From the NCBI RefSeq assembly GCF_900105185.1, contig NZ_FNTJ01000002.1, forward strand, positions 1,178,001-1,242,000: DNA of 64,000 nt. The letters run 5' to 3'. Made by a program: the position numbers and the translations under genes. Source of the stretch: Pseudomonas saponiphila. GTDB lineage: Bacteria; Pseudomonadota; Gammaproteobacteria; Pseudomonadales; Pseudomonadaceae. The notes under the pieces were generated by a model. The model had not been told where the DNA came from, searched no databases, and saw only the letters and a program-made list of their open reading frames with translations. Position 1 is the stretch's first letter; every line of letters begins with the position of its first letter. This document shows positions 8,932-17,496 of this stretch, in pieces.

Positions 8932-9504
8932 TCAAGGGGCCAGCAAGTCCGGGTCGGCGGGCGCACTGCCAGCGGCGGCTGCCGGGCCTTCATTGATGCG
9001 TTGCGGGCTGATCAGGTTGGTGAACTCTTCGATCAGGCGCTGGATCGCTTCCGGCGGCTGGCAGTCGCGAAACTCCATGCTGATCTGCACTTCGTCCGGG
9101 TCGCGTTCCTGGCCATCACGCTTGCCGCTGCCGAAGGTGACGAAAAACTTCTCGCTTTGCAGCTCGCCATTCTCCAGGTCGTGGCTGGCCTTCTGCAGCT
9201 CGGTGGCCTGCATGCGCACCGACAGGTCGACGGTCATCTTGTGCAGGGCCAGGCCCTTGGGTGAAACCAGGGCAATCAGCGGCACGTTGATGACGTGGTC
9301 ATCGTTGAGCGCCACCTCGACCATCTTGGCCTTCATCGGCGTGCCCAGGTCGTTGACGTTGTAATCGAAGAACTGGTCGAACAGCTTGATGTACTGCTGG
9401 GCGATCAGGTTGTGAGTGGCGGCGGCGGCCTGGTGCATGCCGCGGGTGATGTGGCTCAGGTCGCTGGCCGACATGGGCTCCTTGCTGCGGGAAAAAAACG
9501 CCAT
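8932..9504 (-). CDS. DUF2589-like protein
   Basis: 190 residues, starting MAFFSRSKEPMSASDLSHIT with AAGGAG 10 bases upstream. The N-terminal ~50 residues are predicted helical (ATHNLIAQQYIKLFDQFFDY), then a region rich in beta strands (MVEVALNDDHVINVPLIALV, QISMEFRDC), then a helix PEAIQRLIEEF and a disordered Ala/Pro tail. The overall plan matches its upstream neighbour at 9585-10244, which is a clearer DUF2589 member; both share the C-terminal pattern R(D/Q)xxPEA(I/L)xRxIxxF. No signal peptide, no catalytic motif. Function unknown. The two genes form one transcription unit interrupted by a hairpin. Confidence 0.7.
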   Translation of the reverse strand: MAFFSRSKEPMSASDLSHITRGMHQAAAATHNLIAQQYIKLFDQFFDYNVNDLGTPMKAKMVEVALNDDHVINVPLIALVSPKGLALHKMTVDLSVRMQATELQKASHDLENGELQSEKFFVTFGSGKRDGQERDPDEVQISMEFRDCQPPEAIQRLIEEFTNLISPQRINEGPAAAAGSAPADPDLLAP

Positions 9505-9534
9505 GGATCACGCTCCTTGTTCGGTGGCTGAAGT

Positions 9535-9555
9535 GCCCCGCCGTGAAGGCGGGGC
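9535..9555 (-). terminator. intercistronic hairpin between the two DUF2589-like genes
   Basis: GCCCCGCC-GTGAA-GGCGGGGC, perfect 8-bp GC stem in the 80-bp gap. No T run. It would partly terminate or protect the upstream message, giving unequal expression of the pair. Confidence 0.5.
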
Positions 9556-9584
9556 GGGTTGCTGGGGCGAAGGTGCCGCGTGGA

Positions 9585-10244
9585 TCAACCGCCGGTGCCG
9601 GTTTTCTTCTCGGCCGGGGCGTCCGGCGATGCCAGCGTATTAGCGGTTGGCAGCTTGTCCGGGTCGGTCGGTTGAGTGCTCGGCAGCCGCACGGGCTTGG
9701 TGGCCGCGTCGGTGAGGAAGTCGATGACGCGCATCAGGGCTTCCGGCGGGTCCTGGCGGACGATCTTGGTGCTGATGGCGTAGCGCGCGCGGGTGTCGGT
9801 CTTGCGGGTCTGGGTGGATTTGTGGCTCGCCGCGCCCTTGACCGAAACACTGAACGGGCCCCAGCCCAGCTTCGCCTCGAAACTGCCGGAGGCTTCGGTG
9901 CTGCTGGTGTCCTCGGCCATCTGGCTGATGGTCAGCTCGAACTCGATGGAGCCTTCCTCGATGGTGATGTTGGGGTGACTGATGGCCGCCAGCAGCGGAA
10001 TGCGCATCGATTTCTTCACCGTGCCCTTGTAGACGCCCTGCTCATCCACCAGGGTTTCGTCGTAGTCGAACTGCACCGATACCGCCTGGCCGTCCTTGAT
10101 GCACACGCCCATGAGGAAGTCCGCATAGGCTTTGCTCGCGGCGACTTGCGCCTGGATCATTGCCATCAGCGGACCGGTGATCATCTTGTCCAGGGGCAGC
10201 GCGGCAATCACGCCGCCGATCAAGCCCTTATCAATATCTGCCAT
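9585..10244 (-). CDS. DUF2589-domain protein
   Basis: 219 residues, MADIDKGLIGGVIAALPLDK at the N terminus, where the ALPLDKMITGPLMAMIQAQ helix is the hallmark of DUF2589. Predicted beta strands follow (AVSVQFDYDETLVD, SIEFELTISQMAED, FSVSVKGAASHKS), then a helix PPEALMRVIDFL and a Pro/Thr-rich tail. AAGGAG lies 8 bases before the ATG. It is the first gene of the pair with the 190-residue relative downstream. The interrupted Mor-type gene lies just upstream on the same strand (82 bp between Mor stop and this start), so before the insertion all three were probably one operon. Role unknown. Confidence 0.75.
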   Translation of the reverse strand: MADIDKGLIGGVIAALPLDKMITGPLMAMIQAQVAASKAYADFLMGVCIKDGQAVSVQFDYDETLVDEQGVYKGTVKKSMRIPLLAAISHPNITIEEGSIEFELTISQMAEDTSSTEASGSFEAKLGWGPFSVSVKGAASHKSTQTRKTDTRARYAISTKIVRQDPPEALMRVIDFLTDAATKPVRLPSTQPTDPDKLPTANTLASPDAPAEKKTGTGG

Positions 10245-10776
10245 GGTCTAGCTCCTTGTTCTGGGATGCGCGGGATGCGCCCCTGCACCTTAAGAAAGCC
10301 GTGGCGGCTCATTCAGCGGGAAGCGATTACCGGTGTGTGTTGGCCTCCAGGCGACGGATATTGCCGATCTGCCGCAAGCTCAGGCCGTACTTGTCCGCCA
10401 GCACACTGCGGGAAATGCCGCCGAGACTCTCCAGCTGGATGTGCTGGTTGCGGATCTGCCGGCAGAAGTGATCGGCCTTGGGGATTTCCAGGGCCAGCCC
10501 GGCGAAGCGTTCGATCAGGGCGTTGAGGGCGTCGGGGGGCAGGATCAGGGCCAGCGAGGTGCGTTCGGCGTGCTTGGGAATGTACTTGGGGCGGCCGCCG
10601 TATTCCCGGGTCAGGCGGTAGGCGTTCTCCAGGCCGATGCAATCGATGAGGGCCTGGAGCGAGTGGGGGAGTTGGCGAATATCTGCGGATTTCGGTGAAC
10701 GTGACCGAGCGTTTCGCTAATACGTGACCGGTGCTTCCACCCCGGTTGCGCGGGTTCTGGATTGTAATCGCATCGG

Positions 10777-11526
10777 TCACGATGCGGCTTGTTCCTCGGC
10801 TTTTTTTCGGCGCAGCGACTCGCCTTTCATCGTCAGTCGGTAGGCGTTGTGCACCAGGCGGTCGAGGATGGCATCGGCCAGGGTCGGGTCGTTGATCCAG
10901 CCGTGCCAGTGCTCGATGGGCAGTTGGCTCGTCAGGATGGTGGAGCGGCTGCCAGCGCGGTCGTCGATCACCTCCAGCAGGTCATGCCGGGCTCCTTCCT
11001 CCAGCGGGGCTAGCGCCCAGTCGTCCAGCACCAGGACGTCGACCTTTGCCAGCTGTTGCAGGGTACGGCCGAAGCTGCCGTCGCCATGAGCGATGCGCAG
11101 TTGTTCCAGCAGGCGCGGGGTGCGCAGGTACAGGGTGCTATAGCCCTGGCGGCAGGCCTGGTTGCCCAGGGCGCAGGCCAGCCAGGTTTTGCCGGCACCG
11201 GTCGGGCCGGTCAGCAGCAGGTTGTGCTGCTGGCGGATCCAGTCGCCACTGGCCAGGGTGGCGATCAGACGCTCGTCCAGGGCGCGTCCGGTGCGGCGGT
11301 CGAGATCTTCCAGGCAGGCGTTGGCGTACTTGAGCTTGGCCTTCTTGCGCAGCCGTACCAGGCGCTGGTTGTCACGCCAGGCCAGTTCGCGGTCGAGCAG
11401 TAGGCCGAGGCGTTCATCGAAGCTCAGGCTGTGGCTGGCCGGCAGCGTCCATTGCTCTTCCAGGGCGCGGGCCATGCCGTCCAGGCGTAGCTGGTGCAGT
11501 TGATTCAGGGTGTGTTGCGGCATCAT
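10777..11526 (-). CDS. istB: IS21-family helper ATPase IstB (copy 1)
   Basis: 249 residues. AAA+ ATPase that partners the IstA transposase in target selection. Walker A is [18 protein letters not shown], Walker B is [10 protein letters not shown], and the sensor region is [10 protein letters not shown]. The ATG at 11526 has AGGAG 7 bases upstream and lies inside the 3' end of istA (113-nt overlap), the usual translational coupling. The stop is TGA in a GTGA overlap with an open frame (GTG at 10780) that reads out through the element's left end into the flanking DNA. Confidence 0.93.
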   Translation of the reverse strand: MMPQHTLNQLHQLRLDGMARALEEQWTLPASHSLSFDERLGLLLDRELAWRDNQRLVRLRKKAKLKYANACLEDLDRRTGRALDERLIATLASGDWIRQQHNLLLTGPTGAGKTWLACALGNQACRQGYSTLYLRTPRLLEQLRIAHGDGSFGRTLQQLAKVDVLVLDDWALAPLEEGARHDLLEVIDDRAGSRSTILTSQLPIEHWHGWINDPTLADAILDRLVHNAYRLTMKGESLRRKKAEEQAAS

Positions 11527-13099
11527 CGAACAGCTCCTGTTGCGGGGGTTGGTAGTAGTCGGCGCCACGGACGTTCTCGTGGTCGCCGGGTAAGGTCGTT
11601 TCGGCGGCACGCTGGGGCAGCGGCTGTTGATCCAGGCCTTGCTGGAGCAGGTTGCGCACGCTGCGCCCGGTGAAGGCGCGCAGGTGTACGGCACGTTCGG
11701 CAGCGGCTTCCAGGCGTGCATTGCCATAGCGCCGGGCCAGCGAGAGCAGGCCGAGGCAGGCGCGGTAGCCCATCTCCGGGTGCGGCTTGTGGGTCAGTTG
11801 GTGATCGATCAGTTGGCGCGTGTAGGGGCCGATCCGCGCGCCCCAGTCGAGCAGGCGTTGTGGCGTCCATTCGCGATGCGCCTGGTGCGCCGCGGGCATG
11901 TGCTCGCGCTGGGTACTGTAAGCGCCGCGTCGCCCCAGCAGCAGGTGGCTGGCCACCCGCCGGTTGCCATGCAGCACTTCCAGGGTGTGTGCCGTCAGTC
12001 GCACGTCCACGTTCTGCCGGGCCAGGGCGGAGGGCACGCTGTAGAAGCTGCCATTGACCTCGATGTGGTAGTCGATGCTGACCTTGCAGCGCTTGAAGGT
12101 GGCGACCTCGTAGGGATGCACCGGCAGCGCTCGCAAGGCCGGGCGATCCAGGCGCTCGAACCAGTCGCGCCGGCAGCCATCGAGCCGCTTGAACGGGCGC
12201 CGATTCAGATCCTCCAGCAGCTCGGCGATGGCCTGGTTAAGCGCATGCAGGCTGAAGAACTGCCGATGGCGCAGCCGCGCCATGATCCAGCGCTCGACCA
12301 CCTGCACCGCCACCTCGGCCTTGGCCTTGTCCTGAGGCTTGCGTGGCCGTGCCGGCAGGATCACCGTCTGGTAATGACGCGCGCACTCCAGCGTGGCCCG
12401 GTTCAGGCCCGGCTCGTAGCGATCCGGCTGGGCGACCAGGGCGCGCGGATTGTCCGGCACAACCATTTCCGGCACGCCGCCAAAGTAGGTCAGAGCCTGG
12501 CCCAGCGAGGTCAGCCAGTCCACCTGGGTTTCGCCTGGCGTCGCGCAGGCATAGGTGTAATTCGAGGCGCCCAGGGCGGCGACGAAGATGTGCGCCCGGC
12601 GCACTTCGCCGGTGGCCGGGTCGACCACCGGCAGCGTCGGCCCGGCATAGTCGATGAATAGCTTCTCGCCCGCACGGTGCAGCTGACGCATCGAACGTTT
12701 GAGCGTCTGGGCGTAGCGCCGGTAGTGCTCGACGAACTGGGTGTAGCGGTAGGTCGGCTGGCCCGCATGCGCGGCGAGATATTCCTCCCACAGCAGCTGC
12801 AAGGTCACGCCCTTGCGTCGCAACTCGCGGTGGATGCTCAGCACATCGGGCAGCACTCGCTCACCGCGCGGCTTGTTCGTCGACGTCGGTGCAAACAAGG
12901 CGGCCGCCAGCGCGGCCTCGTCCATGGCCACCAGCGCCGGCCAGTCCAGCCCGGCCACCCGCGCCGCCGCGATGTACTTGCTAACCACGCCCTTGGACAG
13001 CTGCAAGGCACGGGCAATCTTCTCGTGGGACAAGCCGGCCTCAAACTTGAGGCGCAGACATTCTTTGATGTTTCGCATGGCTACTCGCGGCGCCGCCAT
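11414..13099 (-). CDS. istA: IS21-family transposase IstA (copy 1)
   Basis: 561 residues. N-terminal helix-turn-helix ([20 protein letters not shown]), then a DDE integrase core: the first Asp in [15 protein letters not shown], the second in [11 protein letters not shown], and the Glu in [17 protein letters not shown]-terminal beta-barrel-like part ([19 protein letters not shown]) follows. All catalytic residues appear intact, so the element should be active. Start chosen at the first ATG, with GAGAGGAAG next to it; a second ATG 7 codons in ([11 protein letters not shown]) is possible. Confidence 0.92.
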   Translation of the reverse strand: MAAPRVAMRNIKECLRLKFEAGLSHEKIARALQLSKGVVSKYIAAARVAGLDWPALVAMDEAALAAALFAPTSTNKPRGERVLPDVLSIHRELRRKGVTLQLLWEEYLAAHAGQPTYRYTQFVEHYRRYAQTLKRSMRQLHRAGEKLFIDYAGPTLPVVDPATGEVRRAHIFVAALGASNYTYACATPGETQVDWLTSLGQALTYFGGVPEMVVPDNPRALVAQPDRYEPGLNRATLECARHYQTVILPARPRKPQDKAKAEVAVQVVERWIMARLRHRQFFSLHALNQAIAELLEDLNRRPFKRLDGCRRDWFERLDRPALRALPVHPYEVATFKRCKVSIDYHIEVNGSFYSVPSALARQNVDVRLTAHTLEVLHGNRRVASHLLLGRRGAYSTQREHMPAAHQAHREWTPQRLLDWGARIGPYTRQLIDHQLTHKPHPEMGYRACLGLLSLARRYGNARLEAAAERAVHLRAFTGRSVRNLLQQGLDQQPLPQRAAETTLPGDHENVRGADYYQPPQQELFDDAATHPESTAPATPGRHGPRPGRAMDAAGQPQPELR

Positions 13100-13241
13100 C
13101 TTCCTCTCCCGAAATCGGTCGAGGATGGCGGCGCATCAGGTCATGCGCAACGAAGGGGAAGGCTTTCGCTAAGTCGTGACCGGCGATTTCGGTAAGCCGT
13201 GACCACCTGTTTCGGAACAGGCGGAAAATCGGTCACGTTGC

Positions 13242-13324
13242 TACCGAAATGAGCGGTCACGCGTTAGCGAAATGACCGGTCACGATCAACCGAAACGGCC
13301 GGTCACGGTGCTCCGAAATCCGCA
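13242..13324. repeat. multiple terminal repeats of the IS right end (also at 57734-57816)
   Basis: Three tandem units of ~23 bp, each CGAAA(TG/CG)..CGGTCACG, then the terminal CCGAAATCCGCA. Two related units in inverse orientation stand at the left end (10684-10735 and 55176-55227). IS21-family transposases bind such repeated boxes. Confidence 0.8.
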
Positions 13325-13525
13325 AATATCAATGAGACTGAGGTCTTTCACGTCCATTTGGTACCTCCTTGGAATTATGGATAACGCTGGCTTGATCCTA
13401 AGGAGGTGCCTCGTCCGTTGTTCAGTGGGAAATTTCCCCCCTATGAAGAGGAACTATTACATCCTGATGTTGTATCGGTCGCGGGTGGTGCACTGGATTT
13501 TCTTCAACTGGTGGAGGAAATATCC

Positions 13526-14083
13526 ATGTCACGTTATGCGATTGATTTCAGTTTCATCGCCGCCCTCGAAGGCGGGGCCATGACCCGTGGTTACGTGCCC
13601 GATGCAGCCAACAGCAAGAGCGGGGTCACGGTGGGCACCGGGTTCGACCTGGGCCAGCGCGGGGTTCAGGACTTGCAGGCGCTGAACCTGCCGGCGGATC
13701 TGGTGCGGCGGTTGACGCCCTACCTGGGGCTGACGGGGCTCAAGGCCAAGCAGTTTCTCGATGGCCAACCCCTGAGCATCAGCAGCGACGAGGCCGAGCT
13801 GATCGACGAGGCCTACAAGGCGCCCTTCGTCGATCGGCTGGCAGCGGCCTACACCCAGGCCAGCGGGTTGGATTTTGCCCAGTTGCCGGCGCCGATGCAG
13901 ACGGTGATCGCCTCGGTGGCCTTTCAGTACGGCAACCTGGCCAGCCGCACGCCGAAGTTCTGGGCCCAGGTGGTGGCCCGCGACTGGAAGAGTGCCCTGG
14001 CCAACCTGCGCAACTTTGGCGACAGCTATGGCACTCGCCGGCGCAAGGAGGCCGATCTGCTGAACTCGCAGCTGGGTTCATGA
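13526..14083 (+). CDS. pesticin/T4-lysozyme-type muramidase without signal peptide
   Basis: 185 residues. The N terminus MSRYAIDFSFIAALEGG holds the catalytic Glu15, and GVTVGTGFDLGQ holds Thr35 and Asp41, with the same spacing as the Glu/Thr/Asp set of pesticin and related phage-type lysozymes. The C-terminal half matches the helical lobe (QTVIASVAFQYGNL, WKSALANLRNFG). It would cleave the peptidoglycan glycan chain. There is no signal peptide, so it needs a holin, a secretion system or lysis to reach its target. GGAGG lies 9 bases before the ATG. It is divergent from the interrupted Mor gene and converges with a secreted protein gene. An upstream in-frame start at 13406 is less likely. Confidence 0.8.
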   Translation: MSRYAIDFSFIAALEGGAMTRGYVPDAANSKSGVTVGTGFDLGQRGVQDLQALNLPADLVRRLTPYLGLTGLKAKQFLDGQPLSISSDEAELIDEAYKAPFVDRLAAAYTQASGLDFAQLPAPMQTVIASVAFQYGNLASRTPKFWAQVVARDWKSALANLRNFGDSYGTRRRKEADLLNSQLGS

Positions 14084-14090
14084 GTGGTTG

Positions 14091-14115
14091 CCGCCCAGGT
14101 CCCGGACCTGGGCGG
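14091..14115. terminator. hairpin after the muramidase gene
   Basis: CCGCCCAGGTCC / GGACCTGGGCGG, 12-nt arms almost touching, 7 bp after the muramidase stop and 10 bp before the stop of the convergent secreted protein gene. Confidence 0.55.
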
Positions 14116-14125
14116 CTGGCCGGGA

Positions 14126-14584
14126 TCAGGGGCAGGGGTAGGTTTGCAGCAGGCTCGCATTGCCCATGTGGCTGGTGTCCTCGGGGCGCGTGCCGCTGGG
14201 TAGTGAACGCCAGTCCACCAGCAGGCAGATGGCATTCAGGGACTTGCCCCGGGCCTGGCCGATGGCCGTGGAGAATTCATAGCGGTACAGCGCCTGGGTA
14301 GTGTTTTGCGCGGTCACGCTGGTGGCATTGCTCAGGGTGCTGCGCGCCATGTCCGGCAGTTTGTCCTGGGACACGGTAAAGCGCGGCTGCTCCCCCTGGG
14401 CATTGAACGCGCCCTGGTCCCTGGAGCGCTTCCACAGTTGTTGCCACTGGCTGCTGCCGGCGACGCTACTCAGGGTGGCGGCGTAGGCCTTGAGGGTGGC
14501 GGGCGGCAGACCGGTGGTTTCCAGGGCGTGGGCGGCGCTGGCCAGCAGGCTCAGGGCGATGATCAGTGAACGCAGAATCAACAT
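14126..14584 (-). CDS. small secreted protein, candidate immunity/inhibitor
   Basis: 152 residues with a clean signal peptide (MLILRSLIIALSLLASAAHA, cleavage before LE). The mature part has Trp-rich helices (SSQWQQLWKRSRDQ) and two Cys residues (AICLLVDW and the C-terminal YPCP), which could form a disulphide in the periplasm. No family recognised. It is convergent with the muramidase and on the same strand, 85 bp downstream of the metallopeptidase. A periplasmic protein next to a muramidase is a possible lysozyme inhibitor, but this rests on location only. AAAGGAG precedes the ATG. Confidence 0.65.
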   Translation of the reverse strand: MLILRSLIIALSLLASAAHALETTGLPPATLKAYAATLSSVAGSSQWQQLWKRSRDQGAFNAQGEQPRFTVSQDKLPDMARSTLSNATSVTAQNTTQALYRYEFSTAIGQARGKSLNAICLLVDWRSLPSGTRPEDTSHMGNASLLQTYPCP

Positions 14585-14635
14585 GGGGCAACTCCTTTTC
14601 CAGGCCGCACAGGCCTGAGACGAACACAGGGAAAT

Positions 14636-14662
14636 CCTCCGGCGACGGGGCGCCGCCGGAGG
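14636..14662 (-). terminator. hairpin after the metallopeptidase gene
   Basis: CCTCCGGCG / CGCCGGAGG, 9-bp perfect stem, starting 8 bp after the metallopeptidase stop in its direction of transcription. Confidence 0.5.
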
Positions 14663-14669
14663 GCAAGGC

Positions 14670-15218
14670 TTAGCGGGCGTCGAGGTAGTCCCAGCGCAGG
14701 CCTTCCTTGTTGTTTTTTGCCGTCAGCTCCTTGGCCACGGTGTTTTCGATGGCGTTGACGTTGATGTTTTCCACTTCGAGGATGTTCTTGTTCGCCAGTT
14801 GCTTGCGGAACTCGGCCTTGTTGGTGAGGAACTGGCAGGCGTGTCCCAGTTCATGCATCAGCACCAAGGCCGGGGACAGCCGCTCGACCCGGTCGCTGCT
14901 GAACAGCGCGAGGAATTTCTGGAAATTGCTCAGGTCTGGCTGTTTGTATTTTTTCTCGATGGCGTACACCTGGGACTTGAGGTTCCACACCACGCGCCCG
15001 GCGGAGGTGGTGGAGCTGGTGGCTGGGGGAATCCAGCGATCGGTCTTGTCTGATGCCGACGAGTTGGTGACTTCCACGATCAGCTCTTCCTTGACGGCAA
15101 TCAGTTCGTCGATCAGGAAGTTGGCCAGGTCGGATTGGCGCAGATAGCGGCAGGCATCGTCGAAGCGCTTCTGGGCGACGGCCTGGTCCAGGGTGGTGCT
15201 GGTAACGGTGATGGTCAT
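14670..15218 (-). CDS. HELGH zinc metallopeptidase, M91/NleD-like
   Basis: 182 residues. The zinc site is ALVLMHELGHACQFL near residue 130, with Glu residues downstream (LEVENINVNAIENTVAKEL) that could supply the third ligand. A short single-domain zincin with this HELGHA motif late in the chain resembles peptidase family M91 (NleD-like effectors). No signal peptide is visible. The start at 15218 has AAGGAG 8 bases upstream; an ATG 10 codons earlier lacks one. With the muramidase and the small secreted protein this gives the locus a toxin/effector flavour. Substrate unknown. Confidence 0.7.
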   Translation of the reverse strand: MTITVTSTTLDQAVAQKRFDDACRYLRQSDLANFLIDELIAVKEELIVEVTNSSASDKTDRWIPPATSSTTSAGRVVWNLKSQVYAIEKKYKQPDLSNFQKFLALFSSDRVERLSPALVLMHELGHACQFLTNKAEFRKQLANKNILEVENINVNAIENTVAKELTAKNNKEGLRWDYLDAR

Positions 15219-15401
15219 GACTGACTCCTTTTGGGAAATGCCCGTCAATGGGCAGGAGTCATGGTTTCAAGGGCGGTGAGCGGGTATCAGCGGGAAAGGA
15301 TTCAAGGGGAGCCTGTCTCGGGATGGGCATTTTCCCCCCTCGCGGGTAAAGTGCCGCGCCCGGGAAATGAATCCCGGATGTTTTTTTCATGGAGTTAAGC
15401 C

Positions 15402-15737
15402 TTGAAACACATCAGCAAAGTCGTTGCCTCTGCCTGTCTCGGTCTGGTTCTTGCGGGCTGCACCGGCACCCCGATGAAAACCCAGCAGTTGGACAGCAGC
15501 CAGTACACCGTCATCGGTCACAGTGAAGCGACCGCCACCGGCATCATGTTGTTCGGAGTGATCCCGATCCAGCAGAACAGCCGTTTCGTCCGCGCGCAGA
15601 CCGCGGCGATCAAGGCCAAGGGCGGCGATGCGCTGATCAATACCCAAATCCAGGAAAACTGGTTCTGGGCCTGGGTCCTGAGCGGCTACACCACCAAGGT
15701 TTCCGGCGATGTGGTCAAGCTGAAGAACCCTCAGTAA
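15402..15737 (+). CDS. small lipoprotein
   Basis: 111 residues. Lipobox LVLAGC gives Cys20 as the acylated residue. The mature part has a short hydrophobic loop (GIMLFGVIPIQ) and the segment AAIKAKGGDALINTQIQENW, seen in small outer-membrane lipoproteins whose roles are unknown. A good hairpin terminator follows the stop. Retention signal: Thr at +2, so outer-membrane sorting is likely. Confidence 0.75.
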   Translation: MKHISKVVASACLGLVLAGCTGTPMKTQQLDSSQYTVIGHSEATATGIMLFGVIPIQQNSRFVRAQTAAIKAKGGDALINTQIQENWFWAWVLSGYTTKVSGDVVKLKNPQ

Positions 15738-15754
15738 GCCTCGCCCGGATAGAC

Positions 15755-15784
15755 AAACGGCACCTGATTCAGGTGCCGTTTTCA
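15755..15784. terminator. bidirectional rho-independent terminator
   Basis: AAACGGCACCTGA / TCAGGTGCCGTTT stem followed by a T-rich tail on the + strand and an A-rich start that gives T's on the other strand. It serves the lipoprotein gene and the convergent glycosyltransferase gene. Confidence 0.8.
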
Positions 15785-15792
15785 TTGGTGGG

Positions 15793-17259
15793 TCACTGGC
15801 CCGGCGCGAGGTTGACGAAGTGGTAGGCCTGGCGGCTGACCATGATGGTCTTGAGGATCTGCAACGGTGGCTTGGGCGTCTGGTCGCCGCCGATGAGGGC
15901 CACATGCTGCGGCGATTCGGCAAGAAAGGCCTGCAACTGCGCTTCGGTCTGCAGGTCCTTGAGCAGGCTCTGGGTGTAGAACACGCTGGCCCCGGCAATG
16001 CGCTCGTTGGCCTGATACAGCGCCAGCTGATGCCCGCTGGCCTGCAGCGCCATGATCTGGTCGGTCACCGGGACGAAGGACAGTTCACGGTCGGCCCGGG
16101 GCGCTGCCCATTGGGCGTTCGCCAGGTAGGCGCAGACCATCAGGCTCATGATGGCGATGGCCAGGGCCCGACGCCGGCGCCCCACCACACTCCAGAACCC
16201 CGCTCCCTGGGCCCGCTGCGCGAGGCGCTGGTACAGCACCGCTCCGTACTCGGCCGCCAGCACCGCCGCCGCCGGGGTCAGGGACATCAGGTACACCGTG
16301 CGCTTGCTGGAGGCCAGGCACAGCAGGGTGAACTGCGCCAGCAACCAGAGGCTGAAGAACAGCAGGTAGCGGTTCTGCACCAGGGTCTTGCGAAAGTGCC
16401 ACAGGCCCAGGTAGACCAGGATGTTCCACGGCAGGAAGGCCTGGGGCAGCTTGGCCAGGTAGTAATAGAAGGGCTCGTAGTGCCCGGCCTCGACAAAGGA
16501 GCCGTCGAAGCGCCCGACGCTGTTGGTCCACAGCACTTCGCCCAGGGCTTGCAGGCCGCCGCGCTGGTAGAGCATGTACAGCCAGATCATCAGCGGCACC
16601 AGGCCCAGCAGGGTCAGCAATCCGGGGCGCAGCCACTGGCTGAAGCTGAAGCGTTTTTCGATCAGGCTGTCGGCCAGCAGGTAGGCGAAGATCACCACCC
16701 CCGGCATGGCCAGGCCCAGCACCCCCTTGCTCAGGGTGGCGATGGCGATACCCACGGCGAAGGCCAGCCAGGCCAGCAGCGCCGGTTGCTGTTCGGCCTG
16801 ACGGCGCTGGGCCTGAAAGAACGCCAGCAGCGCCAGGGTCACCCCGAGGCTGAGCAGGGCATCCTCACCCACGCCGCGCACGTTGCTCCAGTAACTGGCC
16901 ATGGTCGCCAGCATCAAGCCAGCCACCGCCGCCAGGGTGGCCGGGCGGCCAAAACGGCGCAGCATGGCGTACAGCAGCATCACGCTGAACAGCCCGGCAA
17001 AGGCCGAGGCCAGGCGCACCGCCAGGGGCGTGCCGCCGAAGGCGCGGATGGCACTGGCGTCGAGCCACAGGCTCAGCGGTGGTTTCTCCAGGAACGGCGT
17101 GCCGAACAGGCGCGGCGTGACCCAGTCGTCATCCAGGTGCATTTCCATGGCGATCCCGGCTACCCGGGCTTCGGTGGAGCCCTGCAACTGGTGATTGCCC
17201 AGGGCGAAGAAGAACAGCAGGCAGGCCAGCAGGAACAGCAGTGGAGCGGGTCGGGACAT
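15793..17259 (-). CDS. ArnT/GT39-like membrane glycosyltransferase
   Basis: 488 residues with about 10-12 membrane helices. The first periplasmic loop carries the GT-C catalytic region: GSTEARVAGIAMEM, DDDWVTPRLFG and LEKPPLSLWL, matching the family pattern of an acidic residue, then a substrate-binding KPP motif. The family transfers sugars from polyprenyl-phosphate donors to lipid A or other acceptors on the periplasmic side. The C-terminal ~110 residues are soluble. A second GT39-like gene lies at 22.9-24.5 kb, not closely related. Acceptor unknown. Confidence 0.85.
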   Translation of the reverse strand: MSRPAPLLFLLACLLFFFALGNHQLQGSTEARVAGIAMEMHLDDDWVTPRLFGTPFLEKPPLSLWLDASAIRAFGGTPLAVRLASAFAGLFSVMLLYAMLRRFGRPATLAAVAGLMLATMASYWSNVRGVGEDALLSLGVTLALLAFFQAQRRQAEQQPALLAWLAFAVGIAIATLSKGVLGLAMPGVVIFAYLLADSLIEKRFSFSQWLRPGLLTLLGLVPLMIWLYMLYQRGGLQALGEVLWTNSVGRFDGSFVEAGHYEPFYYYLAKLPQAFLPWNILVYLGLWHFRKTLVQNRYLLFFSLWLLAQFTLLCLASSKRTVYLMSLTPAAAVLAAEYGAVLYQRLAQRAQGAGFWSVVGRRRRALAIAIMSLMVCAYLANAQWAAPRADRELSFVPVTDQIMALQASGHQLALYQANERIAGASVFYTQSLLKDLQTEAQLQAFLAESPQHVALIGGDQTPKPPLQILKTIMVSRQAYHFVNLAPGQ

Positions 17260-17496
17260 GAGTTGTGCGCCGGCAGATCAAGAGGAGCAGCCGGAAGGCT
17301 GCGGGCAAGCGGCAAAGTATACGGAGGCAAGTCTTAACAAATTGTGAACATGTAGGAGGAAATAGTCGGTTTTTGTGAGCGCGGCCCAGTCATCCCGGGG
17401 CGTTCAGGTAGGCGGCCACGGCGTGCGGGAACAGCTGCTCGTAGAGGGGGTAGCCAATGCCCTGCACGCTGATCTCGATGGCCACTTCAATGAGGG

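Larger units (their letters stand above)
10684..13324 (-). mobile_element. IS21-family insertion sequence, copy 1
   Basis: 2,641 bp, ends TGCGGATTTCGG / CCGAAATCCGCA (perfect 12-bp terminal inverted repeat with the TG/CA ends of this family), flanked by a 6-bp target duplication AATATC (10678-10683 and 13325-13330). It carries istA and istB reading leftward. Both ends contain repeats of the GAAA...GGTCACG box. A second copy lies at 55176-57816 in the same orientation. The encoded proteins and both ends are the same in the two copies, implying recent transposition. Confidence 0.95.
10327..13357 (-). pseudogene. Mor-family transcription activator, split by IS21-family element
   Basis: On this strand a strong AAGGAGG precedes an ATG at 13357 that encodes 11 codons (MDVKDLSLIDI) and then runs into the element. 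On the far side (10683 down to a TAA at 10327-10329) the frame continues DIRQLPHSLQALIDCIG. Removing the element and one 6-bp copy of AATATC restores a 127-residue protein. It matches the Mor/Mga-like activators of phage Mu type: GLENAYRLTREYGGRPKYIP in the dimerisation part and a C-terminal helix-turn-helix (SRSVLADKYGLSLRQIGNI). Such proteins activate middle or late phage operons. The remnant cannot be made from the element's own readthrough because the frame is wrong. Its former targets may be the DUF2589 pair or the divergent muramidase. Confidence 0.85.

Noticed and set aside
10313..10780. 155-codon frame from the left end of IS copy 1 into flanking DNA
   Set aside because: After the element it is out of phase with the Mor gene and reads Pro/Arg-rich shadow sequence. 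The real coding frame here is Mor in the neighbouring phase.
13272..13583. Open frame crossing the right end of IS copy 1 toward the muramidase
   Set aside because: No ribosome-binding site and no protein character; the muramidase frame with GGAGG at 13512 is clearly the gene.
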